Shown here piece after piece: positions 22,816 to 24,042 of a stretch of DNA of 24,042 nucleotides. Origin of the DNA: an uncultured bacterium (lineage in GTDB: Bacteria; Vulcanimicrobiota; CADAWZ01); assembly GCA_949288455.1 (NCBI GenBank), contig CASEKF010000044.1, positions 1 to 24,042 on the forward strand, written 5' to 3'. Made by a program: the position numbers and the translations under genes. The notes beneath the pieces are model-generated. The model searched no databases. It was not told the DNA's origin and saw only the letters and a list, made by a program, of their open reading frames with translations. Each line of letters begins with the position of its first letter. The stretch's first letter is position 1.

Positions 22816-23313
22816 ATGGGAAACTTTATTGATCCTGCGAAAGCCGGAATGATTCCCTTAACGGAAGATATATATATAATGCAAAAGAAAACCAGAAAGG
22901 AGTCTCTGCCGACTAAGCTTCAGGAATCGTCCTCTCATTTAACGGAAGATATGTCCGCGATCAGCGAATCGGCTATGCAAGAAGCCGAAAACGCGAAAGT
23001 GGAAGATTTTAAGCAAAGCGCGATAGAAAACCTATCTCAACTCGATTCGTCGTCCGAAACGTTTCTTGAAGAAGCTACGGACAGAATTATAGAAAGCGCT
23101 CTAAAGCGGGAGTTCGGAAAAGGATTGACGAACAATAAAGGATTCGAACAGATGAAAAATACAATTATGAGGCAACTGCTTGAAAATAACGAACACAGGC
23201 TTGGCATAGAAAAATTTATAGAAGAATTAATGCCTGCCGTTCATAACTTCGTATACAGCTCAAAACCCGAAACTCAAGCCGAAGCCTCTTCTAAAGGAGA
23301 CAACATTGAATAA
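22816..23313 (+). CDS. Unknown helical protein next to the flagellar cluster
   Basis: 165 residues, no signal peptide or membrane helix. I do not recognise the family. It opens MGNFIDPAKAGMIPLTEDIY, then a basic patch (QKKTRKE), a Ser/Glu-rich acidic segment (about 45-90), and a helical C-terminal half with EEATDRIIESALKREFGKGL, FEQMKNTIMRQLLENNEHR and IEKFIEELMPAVHNFVY. Start ATG 22816 has a strong AAGGAGGA six bases upstream; a longer TTG start (22780) has none. Its stop is overlapped by the following exported gene, implying coupled translation. The divergent position from flgB hints at, but does not prove, a motility role. Confidence 0.75.
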   Translation: MGNFIDPAKAGMIPLTEDIYIMQKKTRKESLPTKLQESSSHLTEDMSAISESAMQEAENAKVEDFKQSAIENLSQLDSSSETFLEEATDRIIESALKREFGKGLTNNKGFEQMKNTIMRQLLENNEHRLGIEKFIEELMPAVHNFVYSSKPETQAEASSKGDNIE

Positions 23314-23854
23314 AAACGGAAATATATTTCTAACGGTTCTGCTAATCTTTTTAATTTGCGGCGTTATAAAAGCGGAAGCCGGAAACGACATAAATTCCAT
23401 TATACCGGCGAGCTCGTCCGAATACGAAGTATATTCTTATCCCTCGGACGACTCGGTTTTTTCTATTCCGTTTGGATTTAACGTAAGATTTCAAATTACA
23501 AACGGAAAATATTTTTATTTAAAATTAGAAGATATGATAGGCGATTACGAATGCAATTACGACGTTTATTTTTATGATGACAACGGGGACAAAATCGCTA
23601 AACAAAACGTAAGGCAGCCCGTAAACTCATATAATATCCCTCAAAACGAACGTTCCATAAACTTAGATCGCCTGTACGTCAGGATAGTTAACAACGGGAA
23701 GGAAGCTCATAGAAATTTTAAATTTATAGTAGCCTCTCCCAAGAAAGCGATAAGCGGAGAAAAAAACGACAAAAACGCAGACTTCAACGTTTTTTTTAAA
23801 AAACCCGACCCTGAAAACAACCCGCAGAATAATAACCGCCATCGCGACGTATAA
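23306..23854 (+). CDS. Exported protein of unknown function, TTG start
   Basis: 182 residues. Residues 1-25 look like a Sec signal peptide (basic MNKNGN, hydrophobic IFLTVLLIFLICGVI, then KAEAG). The mature part is rich in Tyr, Phe, Asp and Asn and looks like a beta-sandwich: FSIPFGFNVRFQITNGKYFY, then CNYDVYFYDDNGDKIAKQN and INLDRLYVRIVNNGKEAHRN; the C-terminal 35 residues are charged and Asn-rich (NNPQNNNRHRDV). I do not recognise a named domain. Start TTG 23306 is well supported: AAAGGAGA ends five bases upstream and the codon overlaps the end of the previous gene by eight bases. It is probably a periplasmic or surface protein working with, or just co-expressed with, its neighbour. Confidence 0.7.
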   Translation: MNKNGNIFLTVLLIFLICGVIKAEAGNDINSIIPASSSEYEVYSYPSDDSVFSIPFGFNVRFQITNGKYFYLKLEDMIGDYECNYDVYFYDDNGDKIAKQNVRQPVNSYNIPQNERSINLDRLYVRIVNNGKEAHRNFKFIVASPKKAISGEKNDKNADFNVFFKKPDPENNPQNNNRHRDV

Positions 23855-23887
23855 CTCGTAAGCCGTAAAAACAAAACGAAAATAATT

Positions 23888-23950
23888 CTTTTATTTATAT
23901 GCGTAATGCCGGCGATTTACAGCGGCCGGCAGTACGCATATAAATAAAAG
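23888..23950. terminator. Large hairpin after the orphan pair, possible bidirectional terminator
   Basis: CTTTTATTTATATGCGTA then TGCCGGC (23888-23912) pair with GCCGGCA then TACGCATATAAATAAAAG (23926-23950), with one A/G mismatch and an 11-13-base loop. It lies about 35 bases past the stop at 23854. There is no U tract after it on the plus strand, so a terminator role is uncertain. The last 92 bases of the window hold nothing I can identify except a short AGCC/GGCT stem near 23970. Confidence 0.5.
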
Positions 23951-24042
23951 GCGAAAACAATAACCTCAAAGCCAAACGGCTATTTCAAAAAAAATAAAAA
24001 ATCGCGTCTAGGAACTTATAACAGGGCAAGGAACTAATACGC

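Overview
This window comes from an AT-rich, flagellated bacterium whose phylum I cannot fix from sequence alone. The flagellar basal-body genes and the BtuF/BtuC-type B12 importer fit a diderm (Gram-negative-type) cell. None of the three tRNA genes encodes its own CCA end. Start codons are varied: besides ATG there are several TTG and GTG starts, and fliG appears to start with ATT.

Layout. (1) 1-1190, minus strand: a cobalamin riboswitch, btuF and the first codons of a BtuC-type permease that runs off the left edge. (2) 1268-4320, minus: rpsO followed by pnp, each with a terminator, rpsO having a long untranslated leader. (3) 4345-5162, minus: a small DUF4384-type protein behind a perfect inverted repeat. 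(4) 5240-5577, plus: a consensus promoter driving tRNA(CAU), tRNA-Glu(UUC) and tRNA-Val(UAC), closed by a terminator. (5) 5759-7157, plus: an AMMECR1-domain protein, then a promoter, a hairpin-rich leader or small RNA, and an unknown zinc-ribbon protein. (6) 7303-10776, minus: a GNAT acetyltransferase, a PilT-type ATPase with a large N-terminal coiled coil, and the PLP-homeostasis protein YggS. (7) 10940-13506, plus: a fold-type I aminotransferase and an SLC45-like MFS sugar transporter. (8) 13711-22444, minus: a ten-gene flagellar cluster flgB-flgC-fliE-fliF-fliG / fliH-fliI-fliJ-lytic transglycosylase-fliK, split by a strong hairpin between fliG and fliH. (9) 22742-23950, plus: two overlapping orphan genes, a cytoplasmic helical protein and an exported protein, divergent from the flagellar operon and followed by a large hairpin.

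How it fits together: region 8 encodes the proximal rod (FlgB, FlgC, FliE), MS ring (FliF), the rotor/switch protein FliG, the export ATPase complex (FliH, FliI, FliJ), a wall-clearing lytic transglycosylase and the hook-length control protein FliK. Region 1 is B12 uptake under B12 feedback control. The rest is mainly translation, RNA decay and housekeeping. I see no phage, insertion sequence, CRISPR array or defence locus. The most unusual points are the ATT start of fliG, the coiled-coil/PilT fusion with altered motifs, the unassigned structured leader at 6351-6540, and the orphan gene pair next to the flagellar operon.
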